This document shows positions 1 through 5,754 of a stretch of DNA of 6,743 nt, in pieces. The position numbers and the translations under genes are program-made. How positions within the stretch are numbered: the stretch's first letter is position 1; the number at the start of each line of letters is the position of its first letter. The notes under the pieces were generated by a model. The model worked only from the letters and a program-made list of their open reading frames with translations, did no database searches and was not told where the DNA came from. Source of the DNA: Candidatus Nitrosopolaris nunavutensis (lineage in GTDB: Archaea; Thermoproteota; Nitrososphaeria; Nitrososphaerales; Nitrososphaeraceae); NCBI GenBank assembly GCA_002501855.1, contig DAOM01000047.1, forward strand, positions 1-6,743. The letters run 5' to 3'.

Positions 1-339
1 AAGTCAAATGTCTTGTTTGAAATAGTATGACTGTCGTTCTTTCGCTCCAAACGACTAACAAAATCAACATCTACTCTCCCCTTCAGTAAATCACCATATC
101 TTACTTGCTTCCCTGTGACAAGATAAACACCCTTGGTTTTCTCAGTCAAAATCTTTTGCAGTGCCCTCTTTGCTTACACCCTTCTCTTCGGCTAATTTAA
201 TTAGAGACTTTGTGAATGTCGCGAAATCAGACATAAGAACTGCAACATTTTCATCAAATTGTGTTCTATCATGATATATGATGTCATTCTTTCTGTCAAC
301 AACACCATCATAGTCAGAAGGAAGATATTCTTGTTTAGC
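1..339 (-). pseudogene. Frameshifted remnant, probably C-terminal part of a patatin-like phospholipase (partial, runs off left edge)
   Basis: Reading the minus strand down from 339, an open frame gives LPSDYDGV, then DRKNDIIYHDRTQFDEN, then a helical stretch ending LIKLAEEKGVSK. It then hits a stop at 142-144. Shifting frame by one base around 160-175 restores a continuous sequence (KRALQKILTEKTKGVYL, RYGDLLKGRVDVD, RLERKNDSHTISNKTFD) to the window edge. The two halves read as one protein, so I infer a single-base indel. From memory the pattern (xLPxDYDxVxxRxxDIxYxxRT, later a xRLxRKxD segment) resembles the region after the catalytic domain of bacterial and archaeal patatin-like lipid acyl hydrolases. 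The catalytic GXSXG and DG(A/G) motifs would lie upstream, but three stops at 340-351 close the frame and no such motif is present. The remnant therefore lacks its N-terminal part and cannot be an active hydrolase. Family assignment is tentative; coding remnant status is more secure. Confidence 0.55.
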
Positions 340-380
340 TTATCAACGTTAACGGATCACTTGTCAAGGAGCTAGACCTT

Positions 381-1874
381 TTAATGTGAATAAGCTTTTG
401 GCTTATAAAGATATATTGATATATTCTGGTTATATTGATTTTCCCCGAACACTGCTATCTTTTTTGTATTATTGGTGTCATAAATGGTGTGCAAAAGCAT
501 ACCTTGCTTATTATGTTCGTGCATGACTTCCATAAATCCTGCATCGACTATTAAAAGGCTCATTTGGGTTCTAGATAATGTGCTATCAAAAAATGTTTTG
601 TAAGTGCCAGGTAAATGGAATACATGTTGCGGTATCCACAAATAAAAAGCATCTGAAATTATAGTAAGATTATTTTTCTTGAGGCTAACATTGTTATCCT
701 CTAAATACTGTGTAAGAAATAAAGCTCCTTCGAAATAAAAAGAATTGGCGTTGGACGTTATCAGTAAGAAAGTCGTGGTTATTCCAAAAATCAGTATTCC
801 AGCAACAATAACAGCGAGCGATATCCTAGCGATACTCTTATATCTGATTCTATTTGGTATTTCCAGAAGCAATCTGGCTCCTGCAATGCACAATACTGGT
901 AATAACGGGATGAAATGATATATCAGGACCCACCCTACAAAGTAAAGGGCCATCAAGAAAGGAATAGCCCACAACAAAAGAAAGTAATCTCTTCTTATAG
1001 CTGCAAAGACTAAGCCTGCTATACCAACAATAAAAAAAACCGGATCAGCTTTAAAAAAGAGATTTAGTGAGGAAAAAAATGTTTGAGCTCCTCTATGAGT
1101 TTGGTAATAAACACCCTTTAACCAATCATTAAGATGACCAATCGATATTGCATAAACTGGCCAGATCATCGGTACCAATATCACCGGAATTAGCCATATG
1201 CCAAGTACCTTGAAGCTATTTTTATTATTGGTAAAGACTAGGAATCCTACCAATAGAACCATAGTAAACACCGGGATCTTCGTGAATATGGCTAATCCAA
1301 GAAAAACGCCTGAAAGTAGAGTAATAACAAATCTTCTATTATTGTTTTTCAAGTCGTTGATATTGACACGATCTGCAAAAAATACGGAAGATAAAAAAAG
1401 GGGTAACTGGATTCCATCCAGCAATACCCGCATTAGTAACGATGTTATTGGCATCACTGCAAATAGAGTAGATGCGATAAATGCCACATTCCTACCGTAG
1501 CGCCGCTCTGATATCTTATAGACTAGAAAAGTATCGATTATGGCAAGTACTCCCATTAATATTCTCGGAAATAAATATAGCTTCTCTATAGACTGTATGC
1601 TATTTACAGAAGGATGTAGTGAGCTAGGATAACCAGTCATCCAGAATATACTGGCTAAAAAAATTTGCCCAAAATATGGATGATCATAAAAGTACGGATC
1701 TTCTTGAGGGCTATGAGTCTCCAACATATTAATAGCTCTTCTCATGTATATTCCCTCATCAAAATATAGGGAAGGAAATCCTATAGGATTCCAAATATGA
1801 ATATAAGCGGATAAAACAAGCGGTGTAATGATCAAGAGGATAGAGCTTGAAGGTCTATTGCTTAAGAAAACCAT
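381..1874 (-). CDS. PMT/ArnT-like (GT-C fold) membrane glycosyltransferase
   Basis: This is a 497-residue integral membrane protein, expected to transfer a sugar from a polyprenyl-phosphate donor to an acceptor on the outer face of the cytoplasmic membrane. Donor and acceptor cannot be read from sequence. A first membrane segment (about 10-28) is followed by an external loop with the acidic pair D39-E40 in FDEGIYMRRA, the usual metal/donor site of GT-C enzymes. The second loop motif YDHPYFGQ (64-70) matches the family's HPPL-type signature. MPITSLLMRVLLDG (141-154) has the R/D pattern of PMT enzymes, and YHFIPLLP (319-326) is the usual late histidine-proline segment. About ten or eleven hydrophobic helices extend to about 372, followed by a soluble, probably extracytoplasmic tail (373-497). 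The length is normal. It starts with ATG and has no Shine-Dalgarno. A weak AT-rich box (1891-1904) lies about 23 nt upstream, which would fit a leaderless mRNA. The gene stands alone, so a role in S-layer or archaellin glycosylation or lipid decoration is only a guess. Confidence 0.85.
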   Translation of the reverse strand: MVFLSNRPSSSILLIITPLVLSAYIHIWNPIGFPSLYFDEGIYMRRAINMLETHSPQEDPYFYDHPYFGQIFLASIFWMTGYPSSLHPSVNSIQSIEKLYLFPRILMGVLAIIDTFLVYKISERRYGRNVAFIASTLFAVMPITSLLMRVLLDGIQLPLFLSSVFFADRVNINDLKNNNRRFVITLLSGVFLGLAIFTKIPVFTMVLLVGFLVFTNNKNSFKVLGIWLIPVILVPMIWPVYAISIGHLNDWLKGVYYQTHRGAQTFFSSLNLFFKADPVFFIVGIAGLVFAAIRRDYFLLLWAIPFLMALYFVGWVLIYHFIPLLPVLCIAGARLLLEIPNRIRYKSIARISLAVIVAGILIFGITTTFLLITSNANSFYFEGALFLTQYLEDNNVSLKKNNLTIISDAFYLWIPQHVFHLPGTYKTFFDSTLSRTQMSLLIVDAGFMEVMHEHNKQGMLLHTIYDTNNTKKIAVFGENQYNQNISIYLYKPKAYSH

Positions 1875-2190
1875 GATTTATGACTTGAGACTTAGATAAG
1901 TTAAGGCAGTGTGATCTCTTAGAACTTTTCGGTTTTGGGTGCAAACAAACCAAAGTACTATACCTGTAACTACGTTAAACGGGACCAGATTTTTGGTTTT
2001 TAGGATAAGCCTCACTCGCAAATACGGCTCCACATACGTCCTGTCAAGCGAGTTGCATTCTGGGCGCGGAAATAACCAGGAAACTTATTCTCTCGTCTCC
2101 TTTTCCTTATTGAGAACTAATCTATATTGTCATGCACCGGTGCAAAACTAGTTTAACATCCGATGTAAGACGAATTAAGAAATCATTTTT
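1875..2190. other. Divergent intergenic region without a supported gene
   Basis: This is the gap between the minus-strand glycosyltransferase and the plus-strand hdeD-like gene. A weak TATA-like stretch at 1891-1904, read on the minus strand, could serve the glycosyltransferase. The only sizeable open frame (about 1939-2151, plus) gives a low-complexity, Ser/Thr-rich translation with no motif and no promoter at its start, so I do not call it. No tRNA, strong hairpin or repeat was seen. Confidence 0.4.
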
Positions 2191-2196
2191 CATTTA

Positions 2197-2205
2197 TTTA
2201 TATAG
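2197..2205 (+). promoter_or_regulatory. TATA box of the hdeD-like gene
   Basis: The sequence TTTATATAG is a near-ideal archaeal TATA box, with its centre about 27 nt upstream of the ATG at 2228. Archaeal transcription starts roughly 25-27 nt after the box centre, so the mRNA would begin at or next to this ATG, giving a leaderless transcript. That geometry is the main reason for choosing 2228 over the upstream in-frame ATG at 2132, which lies before the promoter. Confidence 0.7.
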
Positions 2206-2227
2206 AGGTTATTATCATAGTATATCG

Positions 2228-2788
2228 ATGAACAAATCAAGATCTCCCGGCTGGATGCGGGCAGTGCAAATTGGTCTAGGTGCCATTGCCATCATATTAT
2301 CGATATTAGTTATAGTACATCCAGGGTTAACACTGTTCTCAATAATATACATACTAGGTATAACCTTGATCATTCTTGGAATATTTGAAATTATAACTGG
2401 AATATTTGGGCTGGGCGCGAACAAATCACGGTGGGGTACCGTAGGACTTGGCGTCCTATCTCTCATCTTCGGTTCTATAGCTGTAGGATATCCTGTCCAT
2501 ACAGCTGTGTTCGTGATAATTTTATTGGCAATTGCTTTACTGTTTGTTGGTATCGCACGTATCATACGTGGAGTAGTAGACAAACAAAGTCGTGGTTGGG
2601 CAAGAGGATTTAGCATCGGTGCAGGGGTTATAGCTATTGCTTTATCCGGGTTGATAATGGCATCACCTCTCTATGGTGCAATTTTTGTATCCATTCTCGC
2701 GTCTTTCATATTAGGAATAGCACTGTTAATATTAGGAATTGAGATCATCGCAAGTGGAATATCAGGAAGAAAAATGCAAATGCCATGA
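2228..2788 (+). CDS. HdeD-like (DUF308) six-helix membrane protein
   Basis: This is a 186-residue hydrophobic protein made of three tandem copies of a two-helix unit. They begin near GLGAIAIILS (17), GLGVLSLIFGS (73) and GAGVIAIALSG (131). Each has a proline in the short turn (HPG at 31, YPV at 88, SPL at 147) and each second helix ends in a G-I-x-x-I-I-x-G-type segment. This three-repeat, six-membrane-segment plan and the length of about 190 residues match HdeD/DUF308 proteins. Escherichia coli HdeD is linked to acid resistance at high cell density, but the family's biochemical role is unknown, and in archaea it is inferred at most to be stress-related. The start is set by a TATA box giving a leaderless transcript. 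An in-frame extension back to 2132 would add a charged 32-residue leader starting upstream of the promoter, which I reject. The gene appears monocistronic. A short inverted repeat (AGGGT/ACCCT, 2847-2867) lies downstream without a clear T-tract. Confidence 0.88.
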   Translation: MNKSRSPGWMRAVQIGLGAIAIILSILVIVHPGLTLFSIIYILGITLIILGIFEIITGIFGLGANKSRWGTVGLGVLSLIFGSIAVGYPVHTAVFVIILLAIALLFVGIARIIRGVVDKQSRGWARGFSIGAGVIAIALSGLIMASPLYGAIFVSILASFILGIALLILGIEIIASGISGRKMQMP

Positions 2789-2943
2789 AGGAGTACGGAG
2801 CGTTAAACCATACTTGTAATGTATGATAACACCGACTACATTATAAGGGTTAGCTAAATGTACCCTAATTGATTAAACATTTAAGGTCATGTCTACTACC
2901 ACCAAATAGTACATTTAAACTATGATACCCCCGTATTTTAGTC

Positions 2944-3102
2944 TCATTCCGTAAAGTTTTCATGAGTTAATACGTATTCCTTGAACTTTCTGAACATCAT
3001 GTCATGGTTCATCGCCATTTCTTGGTGGCTATCTAAATGCTCAATAAATTCTTCTTTTTTATTGATACCTCTCGCACCTGTGCATAGGGGGCAATCAGCC
3101 AT
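2944..3102 (-). CDS. Small C2H2-type zinc-finger protein (52 aa)
   Basis: From the ATG at 3102 the frame encodes 52 residues beginning MADCPLCTGARG. Cysteines C4 and C7 and histidines H22 and H26 form a C-x2-C-x14-H-x3-H arrangement, as in a single classical zinc finger. The second half of the finger (KKEEFIEHLDSHQE) is the expected helix carrying both histidines. The rest is charged and methionine-rich (EMAMNHDMMFRKFKEYV). Single-finger microproteins of this kind are common in archaea, where they may bind DNA, RNA or a protein partner; the target here is unknown. The frame can be extended to a TTG at 3150, adding 16 residues. That TTG falls where transcription from the upstream TATA box at 3172-3180 would begin, so a leaderless TTG start is possible. 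I prefer the ATG because the finger starts immediately after it. It is a stand-alone gene facing hdeD. Confidence 0.65.
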   Translation of the reverse strand: MADCPLCTGARGINKKEEFIEHLDSHQEMAMNHDMMFRKFKEYVLTHENFTE

Positions 3103-3149
3103 TTGATAAACTGTTAGGGGATTGTGATAATTAAGGAATATGTCTAACA

Positions 3150-3180
3150 ATTTTATAGGCGTTTCTAATCTGTATAAATA
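3150..3180 (-). promoter_or_regulatory. Two candidate TATA boxes for the zinc-finger gene
   Basis: On the minus strand, TATTTATAC (3180-3172) and CTATAAAATT (3159-3150) are both good TATA-like sequences. The first predicts a transcript starting near 3150, the second near 3128. Relative to the ATG at 3102 this gives leaders of about 48 or 26 nt, neither with a Shine-Dalgarno sequence. The first coincides with the alternative TTG start at 3150. Confidence 0.5.
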
Positions 3181-3777
3181 GGCTTAACTAGGCGTAATTT
3201 ATCGATCTTGGAACCTTAGTAGAACGTTTGATTCTGCTGGTAATCATATAGCATCGCAAAACAGAAAGTAAAAAGAACTTATAACTTGGATTTCTTTTTT
3301 CCTCTGGGTCTAGACCGGTTTTTTGAATGTTATTTCGATGATAGTTATTTATGCTTGAACAGAAATGTTCCTTTAAAAGTTGATTCGACTGACATGACAA
3401 AAATGTCCTAAAGTCATTGGCTCAATGGTCTATGAACAGACTTCGCCGTGGTGCGGAGCCTCTAACACTACCTACGGATGCGCCCGGCCCAGCTATTAAT
3501 GTTAGCCTAGTTGGAGTCACATTGATGGGGCCGAAATATCGTCATACCTGTCAAATGCTACCTTGGCTAATTCCTGGATACGCTTGATAATTTGGTCGAT
3601 GCTCCAACTCTATTTTCCAAAATATTTATTGAGGTCTATATGACTACTCAAAGGAGAGTTTTTTCTTTTTATCAAAATCCCTTCATTATAGTGATTAGAA
3701 ATGAAAAGGCCACAAGCCATGCCAATCTCTATTCATCAATAGAAACACTGAATCTTCTATATTCTATTTGAATTTCA
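3181..3777. other. Long intergenic region; no confident gene
   Basis: About 600 bp separate the zinc-finger gene from the 417-residue gene. A minus-strand open frame at 3188-3400 begins with TTG and has no motif or promoter, so I do not call it. A minus-strand fragment at 3609-3517 gives a helix-like stretch (IDQIIKRIQELAKVAFDRYD) closed by stops on both sides and lacking an ATG; it may be a scrap of a lost gene. On the plus strand there is a 5-bp hairpin with a GAAA loop at 3357-3370, and a T-rich tract at 3659-3671 that could stop plus-strand transcription. The GC-rich part is listed separately. Confidence 0.45.
3427..3540. other. GC-rich island with interleaved complementary arms (possible structured RNA or decayed insertion)
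   Basis: By hand count 63 of 120 bases in 3421-3540 are G or C, well above the AT-rich flanks. CTAACA (3462-3467) pairs with TGTTAG (3500-3505), and CGGCCC (3485-3490) pairs with GGGCCG (3528-3533). The order A-B-A'-B' is that of a pseudoknot. A 4-bp stem (GTCT/AGAC, 3428-3441) precedes it. On the plus strand a 51-residue frame (3432-3587, starting MNRLRRGAEPL) is open across the island but matches nothing I know. It could be a structured non-coding RNA, the end of a degraded insertion sequence, or imported DNA. The sequence does not show strand or transcription. No tRNA fold is apparent. Confidence 0.3.
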
Positions 3778-5031
3778 TCACGGGAATTTCGAAAGGTCTA
3801 CCTCAAGTCCTTTATTACCATTCATTACAGGACATGGAACCATGACTGCAGATAACCTGAAATTGCATTCATGATCAATAGATTGAGCAAATATTAAAAT
3901 GGGAATATATCCCTTAGAGTTAGAATTTGCAAACACAATTGAATCGTTTATCGCTATTTGTATAGTAAGAGTTTTCTTATGAGTTGATGCATAGTAATTA
4001 ATAGCATATCCGAGAGACGGTGCAGTAGCGTCAAGAATTATAATTTTGCCTCCTTGTGATAGACCTTCGTTTACTTTTTTAAATATCTTATTTCGCTTAA
4101 GAGAACAAAGAATTTCTTCAAGTAGATTATCCTCTATTTTTTCCTGATATTCCATTTTATCAACGATAGTTTTCACGTCCGAAGGAATTGTATTGAGGTA
4201 CAAGTCGGGAGTTTTTTGGTGTCGATTATTTTTAATTATGGATATCATAAAATTAGCCTCATCACCTAATGAGTAAAACAGATATTCAGACACGAATCTA
4301 TAAACTGAATGACGAATATCCAACAACATATCAGTGAAGCCAGGAGGAGACCTCCTTTTTCCGATTGCAAATAATATTGGTTGTAAGTTTTCGAAATATT
4401 TCCGAGTGTCACTGCCAAGATTTACACGTACAGGTAATTGATATCGCTCTGCCTTAGCGAGTAACCCTTCACCTAGCTCATCCCTTATTTCATTTATCTT
4501 ATACTGAAAGTTATTGTTACTATCCATTTTTAGACATTTATGATACCAGTAACATAGTTTTAAAAGGACAACCAATTCCGGCTCCTTACCTATCGATTCA
4601 GGTTTATCTCTGTCAAGAATGGTTCTAATAAAGAGAGATAAAAAAAGAATATCGACAGGTATCTTTTCATGAAGTAAATCTTTCCAACCCTCTTCAATTT
4701 CATTTATCGTAGCGTATGTGTAAATCACTCTTGAGACGTTAAATTTCCAACCACCTAACATTATAACCTCTTTACCTACGTTGACTTCCCTAGTCACATC
4801 CTGTGGCGTCATGTCGTATTCTGTTAACAGGATGCCGTTCTCCGTCATCTCCAAAAATTTTTGATTATCCATAACGAATTTATCTTTACATCTGAAATCA
4901 TCACTCATCTCCAAGACTATAGTTAGAAATGTAAATAAAACCTCCATTTGTTGCACAAGCGGCATTGCACATGAAAATGCCTTACGCATAGGTTCAATCA
5001 TTCGGAGAGGGATAATTCTAACAATGTTCAT
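3778..5031 (-). CDS. Hypothetical protein, 417 aa, no recognised family
   Basis: A clean ATG-started frame of 417 residues is preceded by an in-frame TAG 9 nt upstream, so the start cannot lie further out; M11 and M15 are alternatives. I do not recognise the family. Residues 18-41 are moderately hydrophobic but interrupted by QQ and E, so a membrane anchor is doubtful. Residues 110-310 look mainly helical, with charged segments such as EIEEGWKDLLHEK and DNLLEEILCSLKR. From about 327 there is a strand/helix-like module, GGKIIILDATAPSLGYAIN, followed by strand-rich segments (TLTIQIAIND, GYIPILIFAQ, FRLSAVMVPCPVM). Cysteines at 389 and 400 and H387 are not a clear metal site. Codon use is AT-rich like its neighbours. 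No good TATA box lies just upstream. The small broken ORF at 5093-5273 ends 61 nt before it on the same strand, so the promoter at 5298-5306 may drive both. Function unknown. Confidence 0.75.
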   Translation of the reverse strand: MNIVRIIPLRMIEPMRKAFSCAMPLVQQMEVLFTFLTIVLEMSDDFRCKDKFVMDNQKFLEMTENGILLTEYDMTPQDVTREVNVGKEVIMLGGWKFNVSRVIYTYATINEIEEGWKDLLHEKIPVDILFLSLFIRTILDRDKPESIGKEPELVVLLKLCYWYHKCLKMDSNNNFQYKINEIRDELGEGLLAKAERYQLPVRVNLGSDTRKYFENLQPILFAIGKRRSPPGFTDMLLDIRHSVYRFVSEYLFYSLGDEANFMISIIKNNRHQKTPDLYLNTIPSDVKTIVDKMEYQEKIEDNLLEEILCSLKRNKIFKKVNEGLSQGGKIIILDATAPSLGYAINYYASTHKKTLTIQIAINDSIVFANSNSKGYIPILIFAQSIDHECNFRLSAVMVPCPVMNGNKGLEVDLSKFP

Positions 5032-5092
5032 AAGCCACTACAAGTTTCGCAGGCTCTCATTTCTTTACGACTCTTCCTCCATTTCCCAATGA

Positions 5093-5273
5093 CTACTGTT
5101 GACGTTCTTCTTGCAATTCAGCCAGCGTGGGCAACTGCACTAACAACTTCCTAGGACTGACAGGGTTCCAAACAATGCTGTAGGGTGCTGTGGGTGGTAA
5201 TCGTTGTTTGAGATGGAAAGACTAGATCGGCCCAAATAAAGGCATCAGTTTTGATTCTAAATGTATCAAACAT
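5093..5273 (-). pseudogene. Small frameshifted ORF upstream of the 417-residue gene
   Basis: An ATG at 5273 opens a 40-residue frame (MFDTFRIKTDAFIWADLV...) ending at 5151-5153. One frame over, from 5221, a 42-residue stretch ends at 5093-5095 and looks more protein-like: PPTAPYSIVWNPVSPRKLL, then QLPTLAELQEERQQ with an acidic/Gln-rich helical end. Joining the two around 5219-5225, by removing one base from the present sequence, gives a single protein of about 60 residues. The ATG lies about 29 nt after the centre of a TATA box, which supports a real gene start. I do not recognise the family. Alternatives are that the 40-residue frame is itself the product, or that translation shifts frame. 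Its 3' end lies 61 nt before the 417-residue gene on the same strand, so they may have been co-transcribed. Confidence 0.4.
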
Positions 5274-5280
5274 CTAGAAT
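5254..5280. repeat. 27-bp imperfect palindrome over a start codon
   Basis: The arms ATTCTAAATGT (5254-5264) and ACATCTAGAAT (5270-5280) pair at 10 of 11 positions around a 5-nt centre. The repeat covers the ATG at 5271-5273 and the predicted transcription start of the small minus-strand ORF. That position suits an operator for a dimeric repressor, or an RNA hairpin hiding the start. No T-tract follows, so a terminator is less likely. Confidence 0.5.
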
Positions 5281-5297
5281 ACAGAGGAGTGTAACCA

Positions 5298-5306
5298 ATT
5301 TTATAG
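5298..5306 (-). promoter_or_regulatory. TATA box for the small minus-strand ORF (and possibly the 417-residue gene)
   Basis: The minus strand reads CTATAAAAT, a strong archaeal TATA sequence, with its centre about 29 nt upstream of the ATG at 5273. This predicts a leaderless or nearly leaderless transcript. No better box was found immediately before the 417-residue gene, so this may be the promoter of a two-gene unit. Confidence 0.5.
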
Positions 5307-5409
5307 TACACTCGTAAAAGTATACAAATTTATGATAGTTAACAAAAACGCAAGGACCGCCATTGATTAATAGCGCCATAAAATAATAATCTAAGATATT
5401 TAATATCAG

Positions 5410-5418
5410 AATATATAG
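5410..5418 (+). promoter_or_regulatory. TATA box of the broken DUF72 gene
   Basis: AATATATAG has its centre about 30 nt upstream of the ATG at 5444, so the transcript would start about 4-5 nt before the start codon. The promoter looks intact although the gene it serves is not. It is divergent from the TATA box at 5298-5306, about 110 bp away. Confidence 0.6.
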
Positions 5419-5443
5419 ACTGGATAGGAAAATTGATTGATAG

Positions 5444-5754
5444 ATGGGAGAATTTCTGCTAGGCTGTTCAGGTTGGAATTACCCTGATACTTCAGACAAA
5501 GGCGGGTGGACAGGAGTATTCTATCCTGACAAGGACGCCAAAAGGCTTCGCTATTACTCTCAATTCTTAACACAGCAGAGATGGACTCTACTTTTTACGA
5601 GAAATTTTATTCACATATGACGAAGGGCACATTTATCGGTATGAGCAGAGCAACCCCGGAGAAATGCATGAACCAAAACAAGGATATCCAAGTGTCAAGA
5701 ATTGTGATGCAGTTCCAAAGACTACTAAAGTGTTGTCGTGGTACTAGAATCTAG
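5444..5754 (+). pseudogene. Frameshifted, truncated DUF72 (YecE-like) gene
   Basis: From the ATG at 5444, preceded by an in-frame TAG, the frame opens with MGEFLLGCSGWNYP and then GGWTGVFYP and RLRYYSQF. This is the typical DUF72 start, with the GxSGW motif and a W-x-G-x-FYP element. After YSQF the frame goes wrong and stops at 5618-5620. One base over, from 5569, it resumes exactly as the family should: NTAEMDSTFYEKFY, then GTFIGMSRATPE. A single base lost near 5566-5570 therefore explains the break. After ATPE (about 5660) family similarity ends; the frame runs through unrelated residues to a TAG at 5752-5754. About 75 codons of DUF72 survive against some 240-300 in the family, so the barrel cannot form. 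DUF72 function is unknown. The tail overlaps the 3' end of kptA by 30 nt on the other strand. Almost certainly non-functional. Confidence 0.85.

Noticed and set aside
1198..1500. Plus-strand open frame of 100 codons
   Set aside because: It is antisense to the well-supported glycosyltransferase gene, has no motif and no promoter at its start.
1939..2151. Plus-strand open frame of 70 codons in the divergent gap
   Set aside because: No TATA box at the right distance, no recognisable motif, Ser/Thr-rich chance-like composition.
2132..2227. N-terminal extension of the hdeD-like protein by 32 residues
   Set aside because: It lies upstream of or across the TATA box at 2197-2205, and the HdeD homology and length begin at the ATG at 2228.
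2215..2616. Minus-strand open frame of 133 codons
   Set aside because: It is antisense to the hdeD-like gene, whose three-repeat membrane pattern is unmistakable.
2789..2943. Terminator hairpins after the hdeD-like gene (CATAC/GTATG and AGGGT/ACCCT)
   Set aside because: The stems are only 5 bp and no T-tract follows either, so a terminator call is not supported.
3188..3400. Minus-strand open frame of 70 codons
   Set aside because: TTG start, no promoter spacing, and a translation without domain-like features.
3421..3540. tRNA gene in the GC-rich island
   Set aside because: No T-loop consensus (GTTCRANNC) and no 7-bp acceptor stem on either strand.
3432..3587. Plus-strand 51-residue frame across the GC-rich island, considered as the tail of a transposon-associated TnpB
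   Set aside because: No zinc-finger CxxC or DED/RuvC motif and no element ends were seen; it is open partly because GC-rich DNA has few stops.
5664..5747. Third-frame 27-residue reading (ends KTTKVLSWY) in the DUF72 remnant
   Set aside because: It does not resemble the DUF72 C-terminus and is too short to support as a continuation.
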